NCBI GenBank assembly: GCA_014529385.2
Contig: CM043942.1
Coordinates: 111,096,141-111,160,140, forward strand
Direction of reading: 5' to 3'
DNA from: Adiantum capillus-veneris
Lineage: Eukaryota > Streptophyta > Polypodiopsida > Polypodiales > Pteridaceae
DNA length: 64,000 nt
Shown: positions 44,457 through 55,299 of the stretch, in pieces
Layout: every line of letters begins with the position of its first letter
How positions within the stretch are numbered: the first letter of the stretch is position 1
The notes under the pieces: model-generated
What the model was told of the DNA's origin: nothing
The model's database searches: none
What the model saw: the letters and a program-made list of their open reading frames with translations, nothing else
Made by a program: the position numbers and the translations under genes

Positions 44457-45656
44457 ACCCCCGCCTCAAGCCCAAACCACTGACAATGGACTTGAGACAG
44501 ATAGACCATGGTAGAGTTCATTCACCTGAAACCATGAGTAGAAGTCCCCCCCTTGACTATAGCATAGGTGTGTGTGTACTTCCTTCAAACAACTATCACT
44601 GTGAGACATAGCAAAACCTGACCAAGCAACAAAGGTGGTCTTACAAATTTTTATGTGGCAGTGTCTATAACTCGTACAATTTTGACATGATGACAACTGA
44701 CAAGCATGACAATAACTGACAACAAATAATGTAAAAGGAGGCTTTGACTGAAAGTTTATGATGGTTTTGACAATAGACAAAAGCTGACAAAATTGTGACA
44801 CAAAACTGGCAATTGTTGATGTATTCGAACATGTCGTAAAGCTTGCTTGTCACTTGGAATATGCCTATGCACCACATGTATTGCAATTGCAAGCTATCAC
44901 CTTCTTGATCTTCATCAATACAAAACCGGTCTTCATCGATCATAGTCCAAAGAACCTGCCTTGATTTGACACTCACTGGCACAAGATGCATGTCATACAC
45001 ATTTTATTGTGATGACTGAATGGTTATACCATTGGACATGTTGCTTGCAAAAACCTTGAGAAGAGTGTCTTTGTAGCCCACCGTGGATATGTTAAATGCT
45101 AGTAAAAAAACGTGCAAGGCCACCAAACCAATTGCATGAAAAAATGTCAATTTTTGCAACTTTTATGTTCTTAATTCCCTTAGCTAAAATTGCATGTACG
45201 TGTTTACTACTCACGTCACCAAAATAGGGGAGCTGCAGTCCTGCTTTTGATATGCAATAATTTTTCGGTCACTGTCTGCACCTTGCTTATCTACTAGGAA
45301 CACCGAGCACCGAATACCATAGAAGGCGTAAGCATGAAATTGCGAGGGTGGGAATCCCTGCTTGACAACTTAAATGGTTAATTTAAGTCAACTAATTTAA
45401 AAACCAAAATAACGATTTTGCTGTAGTAGAAAAGCAGGTTATGCGCAATGGTGAGATCTTCCTGTAGTGGGTTGTAGAAGCCGAGTTGGGAGCAGTTGAT
45501 GTGACGAAAAGCGCTGCTTAGACTAGGGCGATTAAATTGAGAGAAATCCGGGTCGATTTGTTGTAGGTAGCTGTGATAGTGCCCCCTTCTGCAAGCGGTC
45601 GTTCCTGCCAAGCTTCTCCGCCAAGCTGAATCGAACCGAGGCCGATATCGGGAAGA
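44457..45656 (-). other. Internal domain of the compact LTR element
   Basis: No recognisable coding sequence. The longest minus-strand frames (about 110 codons at 44466-45000) show no retroelement motif. It would hold packaging and dimerisation signals if the element was mobilised. Confidence 0.6.
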
Positions 45657-45668
45657 GCTCTGATACCA
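45657..45668 (-). other. Primer-binding site, initiator tRNA-Met
   Basis: TGGTATCAGAGC on the minus strand, 2 nt from the 5' LTR of the compact element. Confidence 0.92.
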
Positions 45669-45729
45669 TGTGTTGGGTTGTGCCTAAGGGGGGTGCAGCC
45701 TTTGATGCATGGGGAGTAGGTGCAACAAA

Positions 45730-45734
<5 letters not shown>

Positions 45735-45815
<81 letters not shown>
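45735..45815 (+). repeat. (GA)n microsatellite in right LTR
   Basis: 81 bp of GA, 16 bp longer than in the partner LTR, so the tract has changed length since insertion. Confidence 0.95.
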
Positions 45816-45818
<3 letters not shown>

Positions 45819-46014
45819 TCGACACAGCTTGAAAAAAAAACACGCTTATTGATTGATGATACTTTCTTTAAACCTTACAATGTATATAAAGCCAAAAGAG
45901 GCCATGCAAACTTGACTTGCAACGGAACCGGTGGCCTACAACTGCATGCATTATGAGAGTGATCCCACAGAATAAAAGGCTAAGACACCAGACAAAGGGC
46001 TTGAATCCCCAACA

Positions 46015-48050
46015 CCTTCTAGCATAGAGTGCACCTTGTGGCCCTGGGGCCGTAGGGTGCCAGCATAAATAATAGAGGGCATATTGTGGCCTTGGGCCCA
46101 TAGGGTGCCAACATAAAGGATATAGAGTTTCTTGCTAGCATAGAGGGCACCTTGTGGCCCTAGGGCCATAGGGTGCCAACATAAAGCATATAGAGATTTT
46201 TGCTAGCATAGAGGGCACCTTGTGGCCCTAAGGCCATAGGGTGCCAGCAAAAAGCATATAGAATTTCTTGCTTACATGGAAGGCACCCTATGGCCCCAAG
46301 AGTGCCAACAAAGATCATATAGGGTTTCTTACTAGCATAGAGAGCACTCTATGACCCTAGGGACATAAATATCTAACATAGAGTCTCTGAAGAGGCATGT
46401 AAGTCACTCAATGTCCATATGGTACAAATGTAAAGTCTCTAAAGGGGCACTTAGGTCACTCAATGGTCTTGGGGCCATAAAGTATTCTATAAATATTCAA
46501 TAGGGCCATAGGGTCTCAACATAAACAATAGATGGTTTCTTATGATAGAACCCTATGGCCCTAGGGTCACAGGGTTCCAACATAGAGCATATGGTGTTTC
46601 TTACTAGCATATAGGGCATAGTCTGCAAACATAAATCATATTGAGGTTCTTATTAGCATAGAGGGACCCTATGGCCTTGGGGCCATAGGGTGCCTATATA
46701 GAGCATGGAGGTCTACCTTGCGACCCTGGGGTTATAGGGTGCCAACATTAGGCATAGAGGGTTTGCTAGCATAGACGACACCCTAGGACCATAGGATGCC
46801 AGCATAGCCCATGTACGGTTTCTCTTTTACCATAGAGGACATCTTATGGATAGGGTCATAAGATGCCAACATAGTGCATAAATGACTTAACATAGTGCAT
46901 AGATGGAATTTTGACTAGCATAGAGGCCGCCCTATGGCCTTGGGGCCATAGGGTGCCAACATAGAGCATAGAGGGCTTTTAATTAGCACCTTGTTGCCCT
47001 TGGGATGCCATAGGATCATAAAGTGGTTTTTTTATATGTAGTAGAGAATTCTCTCACAAAGGGCACCTTAGCCACCATCTGGCCCTTGGGCCATATGATA
47101 GTAGCATAGAGGACACCCTATAGCCCTAGGGTTTCCTTCTAGACCTAGGGCCATACACTACCAACATATAGTATACATGGTGTCATCGTAGAGAAAACCT
47201 TTTGGCCCTAGGCAATAGGGTGGAAACCTAGATCATATAATGTATCTTACTAGCATAGAAGGCACCCTATGACCCTAAGGCCATAGAGTACCAATGTAGG
47301 GCATAAAGGGTCTCTTCCTAGGATGAAGGGCACCTTGTGGCCCTAGGGTACCAACATAGAGAATAGAGGGTTTATCGCTAACATAGAGGGTCTCTTTGTA
47401 GGATAATGGCCACCCTACTGCCCTAGGTCATAGGGTGCCAATATAGAGTCTCTACGATGGTACCTAGGCCACTGAATTTCCTTGAAACCATAAGGTGGTC
47501 TTTACAAATGTGGTAAGGAATACTCTCAAAGGTCACGTTTTCCACCCCATGGCCCTTGGGACCATAGAGTGCCAACAGAGAGCATATAGGGTTTCTTACT
47601 AGCATAGAGAGCACCGTACAGCCCATAGGGTGCAAACATAAATCATAGTGAGGTTCTTACTAGTACAGAGGGAACCTTATGGCCGAAGGGCCATAGAGTG
47701 ACAACATATAGCATAAAGGGTTTCTTACTAGCATAAGAGGCACACCTTGTGGCCCTCGGGCCATAGGGTGCCAACATAGAGCATAGATGGGTTCTTACTA
47801 GTGCTCATAGAGGGCATCTTCTGGCCCTATGACAACCTATGGACTTAGGGCCATAGGGTGGCACATAAATATAGTACCATATGGCTTTGAAGCCATAGAT
47901 CTATTTTTATGCTGAGACCTGCTAACAATCCAAACGCTATGGCCTTGAGGCCATAAAGAGGCATATTTTGGATTATCTTAAAGTCATAGAGATATCTACA
48001 AAGATCACTCTATGGCTTAAAGGCCATAAGAAACTTAGTAAAAAAATTTC
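46015..48050. repeat. Degenerate minisatellite built on GGCCATAGGG
   Basis: About 2 kb of imperfect units of roughly 50-75 bp. The typical order is 'ctagcatagagggcacc', then 'tatggccctagggccatagggtgccaacatagagcat', then a short 'agagggtttcttacta' spacer. The core contains the palindromic word CCTATGGCC/GGCCATAGG. Related sequence lies at 33330-34370 and 42600-42880. No coding content. Confidence 0.85.
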
Positions 48051-49100
48051 AAGGAAATCATCCAATGGAAGAAGATAGTGCAATAGACGGTGAGACTTGT
48101 GTTCTAGAGCTTAAAGGCATAAATGTTTCTCCAAGTATACTTCTAGACAGAACCATCATGGACAAAGAACTGATGTAGCTAGATAAAGATTAGGAATCTC
48201 TAGACAATAAGGAGCATAAAATAATTTTTTTGTAGATGTGTTGTCATTTAGTAAATCTGTTATTTGCAATTAGTTTTTTCTAAGAGTGTGACAAAAAAGA
48301 TTTATCAAAATTGTAGATACTTTGGAATCTAAAATTAGGTGTTCTTTAAACTTGTAGTCCTTCAAGAAGATATTGCGGCTGACAAAGTTTTACTCAAGAT
48401 TGTTGGTATAGAGGATGCTCATGCCATTGACCCTACTGAGAAAGATTCTATCAATCTCCATGTCAACCAATACGGGAGGGGAGAAACATGATGCAAGCTT
48501 AAAACCCCATGATCATGTTGCAGCTTGCAATCTCTATTTGCAAGTTCTAACATAAGTCTCTTGTGCCTCGATGTCCTCAAGAGGCTGTAAGTCTTTAGCA
48601 CTTCATCTCATTTGAACATCAAGAGGGCCACTGATTCCAATCATTAGGAAAAGGATGGGGTCTAGGAGGGCCTCTTTATTTTGCATGAGCTTATGGAGGT
48701 GATTAGCATTTTGACGAATAGGTATATGCCATGTGTGCAAGAATGGTGGGTGTGTAAGAGATGTGTAAGAGTGGTCAAAGGATGAACTTTTCCCCCCAAA
48801 AAGGAGATGTATAATTTTTTGTTTTTTTTTTTGGCCTTCTATAACTCCCATACATGATCTCCCATTCGAACGGAGATCATAGACCTGCAATCTATGCACC
48901 GAGCTCTTTCCATAGATATACTACATGATATGGTTTTACTCTCTAGATTTACAATTCTATTTCAGGGAGAAAATTTGAATCCAAATACACTAGCGGTTTG
49001 TTTGTTTGAATTCAAAGGTTGTCCTTTGATTAATTTCTAAATACTAATGGTTTGACTTCTGTAAACTGTCAAATAAATAGGGCCTTCTAGACCCCATTCT
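48051..49100. other. No recognisable gene
   Basis: Mixed sequence with short frames only. The 98-codon minus-strand frame at 48603-48899 has no recognisable motif. Confidence 0.5.
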
Positions 49101-49104
49101 CCTC

Positions 49105-49588
49105 CTAATGTACCTTTACTTTGCATTGCATGTATTCTCGATGAGAAGGATTTTGTACTTTCAACATCCACTTCTTGATTTCATCTCTTGCATTCAGTGT
49201 CTGTTTTGTGGCTTCAAATTCATTGAAACCTTCCTCAATAGATATGCCTGGCAAAAGAACTAGGGGTAGCTCTACCCATGTGAACTTTGTTTCTGTTGTA
49301 TGTGTTGGTTGAGGTGGCAGAAACGCTTGGGCTTTGATGGCATTGATTTCCATATCTTTCTTTTGTAGAAGCATATTTCTGTTCTGCTAAATCTTGTGTG
49401 CATTTGCCAGTTTCTCCTTGATGCATTATCTCCTGATCTTTTTGTGCTTGGTAGACATCCCTATGGTCTGTTGTCAATATTTTTCTATCATATTTTTCTT
49501 GTGCGAGCTCTTCTTTAAGTGCTTTTAACTCTTCTAAAAATGCCACTGGATCTGATGATGTTGAAGTTGTGTTGGGTGTGTCTTGCAT
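49105..49588 (-). pseudogene. Unrecognised coiled-coil coding relic
   Basis: A minus-strand frame from ATG at 49588 reads a Ser/Thr-rich start and then a charged helix (FLEELKALKEELAQEKYDRK). After a frameshift near 49390 a second frame continues (KKDMEINAIKAQAFLPPQP) to 49105. It is coding-like, but I do not recognise a family. It lies in the older sequence into which C4 inserted, and may be related in style to the element X coiled coil. Confidence 0.4.
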
Positions 49589-49655
49589 TTATAAGACCTA
49601 AGTTAGTGTGTTCGCGACCACACCGTATGATTCTTGAGCTAAGTGTGCATACATG

Positions 49656-49898
49656 TCAAAGTCTTGGAATAGTCTCACACCAACCTCTATTATAACCCTC
49701 GAGCACGGAGATATTGGCCCTCTTTTGATCAACTGAAGCCACTATACCCAATGCATTGATTCTCACTTCTTCACCTTGGTTTTCTTTTAAAGAAACCATT
49801 GAAAGGGCCCCAATGGAGTTGGGTGTCATCTCTTGGTGTTTAGGAAAGAGAATTTTTGTGGTGCTTGAAGATTCAATGTTTTGGATTGAAATAGAGAA
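49656..49898 (-). pseudogene. Unrecognised open segment next to C4
   Basis: A minus-strand open frame (GALSMVSLKENQGEEVRINA and onward) ends TIPRL at 49656. It belongs to the target sequence of C4: part of the overlapping frame lies inside the C4 LTR and is not real. No known domain is seen. Confidence 0.35.
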
Positions 49899-49903
49899 AG
49901 AGC

Positions 49904-50115
49904 TATTACCATATACATGTGGTCGTGATGTGTGTGAACACACTAGGACCGCGGGGCATTTTTTCTCTTTAGGAGGTTTTTTCCCCCGTGCATTGTATGT
50001 ACGCTCATCACTCTAGGGCCATCTATCTTTCCATTGCACACTCTCAATTGTGTGCCTTGAGCTTTCTTCATCTTCTCCAAGCTGTGTGCGTTTCTCTGCA
50101 ACCCTAATTCCAACA
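49904..50115 (+). mobile_element. C4 5' LTR
   Basis: 212 bp ending TTCCAACA. Its first bases are TATTACC where the 3' LTR has TGTTACC, a G-to-A loss of the terminal TG. Confidence 0.92.
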
Positions 50116-50117
50116 AT

Positions 50118-50129
50118 TGGTATCAGAGC
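50118..50129 (+). other. C4 primer-binding site, initiator tRNA-Met
   Basis: TGGTATCAGAGC, 2 nt after the LTR. Confidence 0.95.
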
Positions 50130-50403
50130 ACATTGCATCCTCTCGGGCTCAATCGCCTGAAGCTCCAGCAAATGGTTGCTCATTTTCTTTGATTTTTGAT
50201 TCGGGCCCATTTTGGCCTCCGTTTCCACTACAGGCAGTACTGCATAGGCGATTTCATCATTTTGTGCAGAATTTTTGTCAATGCCGTTTTTTGCGTAACA
50301 TGTGCCTTACAGTCTTCTACGGTTTTTGCTATATAGCACATGTTGTTCCCGCTTCATTTCTCCTCTTTTTGAGCAGTTTTCACATCAGGTGCAACATTTA
50401 CTG

Positions 50404-50965
50404 CGGCTGACAACAACACAGATGTGCTCAAGATGTTTACTTATGAGGACATATTGGATGGGGACAATTACCCTATGTGGGCTTACATGATGCAACATGT
50501 TCTTGTGTCAAAGGGCGTCTAGAATATTGTGCAGGTCATTGATGTATGTCCTGGTTTTGGGGATGCAGGCAACGTTGAGGATGTTGCAGGTCTTACTGCA
50601 AGGATTGCTGCTATTAGAGTTGTTTTGCGTACGACAGAATAAGCTTGTTGGGATGTAAAGGATGCACAAGCTCATGCATTGATTGTGTTGTCTATGAAGC
50701 ACACCATTATTCCTCACATTTGTTCAACAAAATCTACAAAACAGGCTTGGGATTTTTTGATGGTCTTTATGCAAGTCGCTATGAAACTAAAATTGCTTTG
50801 GTGCGTAAAGAGTTGGAATCAAAGATTATGCATGAGGAAGATGATATGGACACTTTCCTTGTTGGTGTCAAGGATATCAATGAGAAACTTATTTCTGCAG
50901 GTGAATTCATTTCAGGTAGGTCCCTTGTGCAGAGTGTTCTTAATGCCTTACTAGAGTTTTGCTAG
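50404..50965 (+). pseudogene. C4 gag remnant
   Basis: Aligns with the C3 gag (ADNNTDVLKMF, GDNYPMWAYMMQH, KDAQAHALIVLSMKHTIIPH, MHEEDDMDTFL). The ATG is lost (ACG-like context at 50404), and there are TAG and TAA stops near 50519 and 50640 and a frameshift near 50750. No knuckle remains. Confidence 0.85.
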
Positions 50966-50997
50966 TACTTGGAGATACATGACCCAAGGAAATCCTG

Positions 50998-51290
50998 ATC
51001 TGTGAGAGATGGGGAAGAGGAGAGCTGGAGAAAACGCGCAAGAACTAAGAGAAATGCACAGAGAAAGCCCGTGGTTTTGATTTTTGCAGGTGCTGTCGAT
51101 ACAGTTGTCGGTACATATGTCGATAGAGCCGTTGAAACAAGCATCGGTAGGTGCATTCTCGCTGCCATCGGAAAAGATGCTGGACGCAGCGTCGGAAATT
51201 TGAAAATCAAACTTAAAAAAAAAACCTTAGCTCCCTTCATAAATACACACACATATAACGACGCCCGCCAGTGATGCCGGTAATGTGGTG
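50998..51290 (+). other. Filler sequence between C4 gag and RNase H
   Basis: This ~290-bp stretch has no counterpart in C3. It contains repeated GTCGATA/GTCGGTA-like words and an open frame of 90 codons without a recognisable domain. It marks the deletion join. Confidence 0.6.
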
Positions 51291-51329
51291 TCGGAATTCA
51301 AGTGACCTCTTGCAGTGACATGATGCTGG

Positions 51330-52001
51330 TGATCATGCTAATGTCACTCTTTACCAAACTGATGTTGGCATCCTCATTTACGTATTCAACACGAGGCCAG
51401 ATATTCAGTTTGTAGTCTCACAGGTCAGCAGATTTATGCATAGCCCAAGGTCTAAGCATTGGCAGGCTGTCAAGAGGATTTTTCGCTAGCTTAGTGGCAC
51501 TTTACATCTTGGCTTGTTTTATCCCAAGGGGGGATCATTGCTGCCAAAGTAACATGCTTTTTCGAACTCAGATTGGGCTGGTTGTTTTGACACGAGAGTG
51601 TCCACTATTGGATTTTGTTTTATGCTTGGCAGTTCATGTATATCATATTTGAGCAAGAAGCAACTTAATATGGCCACTTCTAGTTGTGAGGCTGAGTACA
51701 AGGCTGTCTTCAGAGCTACAGTTGAGTGTGTATGGCTTAGATGTCTTATGACTGATTTGGGTGTTGGACAGGACACAGTCATAGCACATTGGCAGCTGCA
51801 AGGAACCCAGTTTTTCATGCTCGCAAAAAGCCCATTGAGGTGCATTACCACTATGTCAGGGAGAGGCTCTTAGCAAGAGAGATCAACTTGGTTTATGTGC
51901 CAACACAGGATAACCTTGCATATATTTTCACAAAGGCATTGTCTCGTGAGAAACTCAAAGATTTCTGCAAAGCTTTGGGCTTGCTCCCCTTTGTGGACTG
52001 A
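51330..52001 (+). pseudogene. C4 RT end and RNase H
   Basis: Reads TLYQTDVGILIYVFNTRPDIQF-like RT end, then HAFSNSDWAGCFDTR, SSCISYLSKKQ, SSCEAEYKAV and, after a frameshift, FHARKKPIEVHYHYVRER and FTKALSREKLKDF, the complete copia C-terminus. It is interrupted by TAG/TAA stops. Confidence 0.85.
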
Positions 52002-52076
52002 TCATGTCCTCAAGGCATGGCACTTTCCTTTACTCATGGGCCAGCTCTTGTTCACCTCATCTCTCCAAGGGGGATT

Positions 52077-52290
52077 TGTTACCATATACATGTGGTAGTG
52101 ATGTGTGTGAACACACTAGGACCGTTGGGCATTTTTCCCACTTTAGGACCTGTGCATTGTATATACGCCCATCACTCTAGGGATATCTATCTTCCATTGC
52201 ACACTAAGTAACACACTCTCAGTTGTGTTCCTTGAGCTTCCTTCGTCTTCTCCAAGCTGTGTGCATTTCTCTACAACCCTAATTCCAACA
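52077..52290 (+). mobile_element. C4 3' LTR
   Basis: 214 bp, TGTTACC...CCAACA, followed by the AGAGC target duplication. Confidence 0.93.
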
Positions 52291-52330
52291 AGAGCAACTT
52301 GACTAAATTCATGTACAAGAGTATAGAAGA

Positions 52331-52560
52331 CTAGTATAGAGTAGTCTGTTGTGATGAAATTACTTGCTTTCTAGTAATTTGTATCCATGCATCATTATGA
52401 AAGTCACATTTTTCTCTTCTTGATCTAATTTGATCTCCTAATTTTTCTAATGTGAAATTGGTTTCAACATTTGGGATTGGAAAAGAATCAAGGGGAGACA
52501 TCTTTTCAATGTTTGGGATGCCCATTTTATCTCTAGTTGTAGTCTTCAGAGGAAGGTTAA
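52331..52560 (-). pseudogene. Part of an older ORF split by gypsy GA
   Basis: The minus-strand frame is open from the GA boundary (52560) to a stop at 52331 and includes KMGIPNIEKMSPLDSFPIPN. When GA and one copy of its target site are removed, this frame is continuous with the open frame at 59754-59927. The product is not recognised. Confidence 0.5.
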
Positions 52561-52714
52561 TGTCAGGACAACGGTAAGACCGTACTAGACAAGGGCATGG
52601 CCGGACTAGGCATTGTGGAACGTGGAGTCCAACTAGGGCAAAGGGCCAGGGGCTTTGCTATATAATGGGTGGTTGGGTGGTGGAATCTCAGGCTCTAGCT
52701 TCCCTTGTCTTACA
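52561..52714 (+). mobile_element. GA 5' LTR (154 bp)
   Basis: TGTCAGGACA...CTTACA, closely matching 59600-59753. A TATATAA box lies about 45 bp from its end. Confidence 0.93.
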
Positions 52715-52715
52715 T

Positions 52716-52727
52716 TGGTATCAGAGC
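52716..52727 (+). other. GA primer-binding site, initiator tRNA-Met
   Basis: TGGTATCAGAGC one nucleotide after the LTR. Confidence 0.94.
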
Positions 52728-53689
52728 TAAGTGCCTATTTTGAGAAAGGGGAAGGCGTGGTGCTTTCTAGCCACACAAGCGTTGCATATCGTGGTCCAAT
52801 TTGTGGGGATCACCCCTAGCTAAGGAAGTCGACGAAGAGAAGCCCAGTGGGCAAGCAAGCTTGGCAAGGAGAGCCACCGGGTGCATGAGCACCAAACTGA
52901 CGGCCCGCGGACTCATCAGAGGCACAAGGGCCTACTTGACGTTTCTCGACACAGGGCTGAAGCCCCTCGTGCATGGCATCATCCACCCCAAGCGCTCCAA
53001 GCACCTGTGTGCTACCTACTCACGGCCATAGCCGACTATTTTATTTTCCCACTTGAAGGCACCCAACCCCCTTAGGGGTAGTGGCCATACACAAATTTTA
53101 AGCATAAGGGGTGGTACCCACAGTGGGTACCCCCCCCCTACTCCACTCCATGTGCGAGTACGGCAAGGCCGGAAAGGACAACATCGAGGAAGCCGACACA
53201 CATTCTGACAAAAACATTCTTCGTATTACATAGAAACTTAGAGATTTCAAGACCACCAATTATTTGGTGGAGTTGGAGTAGAAGTTTTTGGTGAAATCAA
53301 TTACCGCTTTCCAGCGTAATTGATTTGGCCATCAAGAACTTGTGGAATTCCATATACGGCGGACAATTCGAATCACTCTCCACCGGACTACTCTCGATTT
53401 TGATAGAGTTAGCAAGGCTCATTATACTTTGTGAGTGCTCTCAATATCATGTATTTTTTTTCTGAGTAATCCTTGCACTGCACTGTGTAGCCATGGATTC
53501 GGATTAAATACAATCATCGCCATATTCGATCGAAAAGCATTGTGGACTTTCTTGGAGTTTGGAGAGCTTGGAGCTTCTGAGAGTTTGCCAGATAGAGACA
53601 ACGACTTCGATTTACAGCGGTTTTCAGGTATATTTTTTAAATTTTCAATAAATATTAACTTTTTTTTTGTGTTGTGCCAGACTTGTGTG

Positions 53690-53970
53690 GTGCAGTAGTT
53701 TCGGCTCTCACCACAAAGTTGGCTTGCAGGTCGTAGACCACTTCGTGGTGTGTAGCCATATGGCTCACTCCAGAGGTGTATAGAATATAGTTTCCTTTCT
53801 CTTGGTGTGTAGTTATATAATTCACTCCAGGGAAGGCTTAGGGTAAATTTAGATTCTCACTCGTATGGTGTAGTAGTATATCTCTCACCATAGAGATGAG
53901 TTAGGATTAGAGGTTGACTCGTGGAGTGTAGTAGGCATGATGCTACACCTCTCACTTCAGAGTGGCCTAT
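53690..53970 (+). repeat. Tandem repeat, about 70-75 bp unit
   Basis: Four or five imperfect units share a 'tggtgtgtag...tatatctCTCAC...CAGAG' pattern, with starts near 53685, 53740, 53798, 53865 and 53918. Confidence 0.65.
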
Positions 53971-54139
53971 AAAATTTACAATCTTAAAGAGGAAAATGGC
54001 ATAACCAATCTATCATACTTGGCATGGGTGATAGAAAGGTTATACCATTTATCTCTTTTTATTGGCACACACATCCACACACGCGCACACACACAAGAAG
54101 AAGAGAGTTATAACGTCGTAGGAAACTATCCTAAAAGAC

Positions 54140-54290
54140 GTTAAAGATTAGGTTAGATGTAGACTTACGTTAAATTAGATTTAGGTTTATTTAAGTTAAA
54201 TTAGATTAGATTTAGGTTTATTTTTAATTAGATTTACGTTTATTTACGCTAGATTTAGATTTATGTTATATTAGATTAGATTTAGGTCTC
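54140..54290 (+). repeat. AT-rich TTAGATTTAGGTTTA repeat
   Basis: Short overlapping copies of TTAGATTTAGGTTTAT with variants. It resembles, but is not, the plant telomere repeat TTTAGGG. Confidence 0.75.
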
Positions 54291-55299
54291 CATAGACTGC
54301 GATGCCTGCATGAAGCGGGTGAAGAAAGCCCTCAATGGAATATAGGGTATTGCTGCCTTCACTCATGGTGGGCTCTAATTACTCACTCAATCCCTCTCTC
54401 CTTTCATCCTCGATAATTCTCTTCCCTTGAGCCCACATCCATGTGACTCAAAGGACAAGAGAGACCCACCCTCATTAAAAAAAATAAAAATATGCATAAT
54501 CTTATATTCCTTCAAATAAACTTAATTAGGCCTAATCCAAATCGGGGCTTCTAAAACCTATAAATAGAGCCCTTCTCTCCCTTGTAAATCATCACATGAT
54601 CACACTACACCACACCATTCTCAACACATAACACACCACTCTTCAAGCCTAGTTGTGTAGAGTGTGTGCATTGTGAGTGCTCTATTCCATCACTACACAT
54701 AGGTGAATGGAGAAGCTTGAAGTTAGTTATGCCATCTAGAGGAGTGGAGTGATACCATACTCTACATCACACTTGTAGCCTACTCTTGTCCATAAATAAG
54801 ATTCATAGTTTTGGGTGCAATTGTATGATACAACTACGACTCTTCTCTCCAAATTGACTTGATAAGTTGGCTCATCAGGTGGTTGAAGGTATATTGTCCT
54901 TGAAGTCTGTTGTGCTATTTCATGCTTGATGGTTTGAGGGCTTGTTGAATTGTTTGCCTAAAAAATCAATTGTAAGAGGGTGATCGGTGAGAGGGCTCCC
55001 GTGACCCTAAGACAATTTGTGTATTGGCAACAAGGTCAAGTTTTGTGTTGTCTCTCTATTTCTCATCAAGCTTTGTGTGCATCTAGCCTTTAAGGCTAAG
55101 ACTGAGTTGCTCAGGTTGATTTGTGCTCTTACCTCTCTCTGGCGTGGTGAATGTTTGGTGTGTGTGGCTATCTTGCATTCCCCTCTCTTTGTGCGTTTGA
55201 GTACAAGGAAATATCACGTGCATCCTAGTTCGCATCTACAACTAGCTGGTGCCCCTTTTCTTGTTTGGTTTGTGGCTTTGGGTTGTTGTTGTCTCTGAT

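Larger units (their letters stand above)
44126..46014 (-). mobile_element. Compact non-coding LTR element (1.9 kb)
   Basis: Direct repeats at 44126-44456 (331 bp) and 45671-46014 (344 bp), both TGTTGGG...CCAACA, flank a 1.2-kb internal region. A tRNA-Met primer site (plus-strand 45657-45668) lies by the right LTR, and a minus-strand purine tract (GGCTTGAGGCGGGGGT) lies by the left one, so the element reads on the minus strand. The flanks TCTTC and CCTTC are a near-perfect 5-bp target duplication. No Gag or Pol is encoded; it is a TRIM-like but larger non-autonomous element. Confidence 0.85.
49904..52290 (+). mobile_element. Copia C4, internally deleted (2.4 kb)
   Basis: LTRs at 49904-50115 and 52077-52290, a tRNA-Met primer site, a polypurine tract (CTCCAAGGGGGA, about 52063) and a perfect target duplication AGAGC (49899-49903 and 52291-52295). 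Inside are only gag and the end of RT/RNase H; protease, integrase and most of RT are gone. A ~290-bp unrelated stretch lies at the join. It is the same family as C3. Confidence 0.92.

Noticed and set aside
44466-45000. Protein gene in the compact LTR element
   Set aside because: Two overlapping minus-strand frames of about 110 codons show no domain and overlap each other, as expected by chance.
46015-48050. CRISPR-like array
   Set aside because: Units are degenerate, contiguous and of uneven length, with no conserved repeat/unique spacer alternation; the surroundings are plant retroelements.
54140-54290. Interstitial telomere repeat
   Set aside because: The repeated word is TTTAGGTTTA within TTAGATTTAGGTTTAT, not TTTAGGG; no run of exact telomere units occurs.
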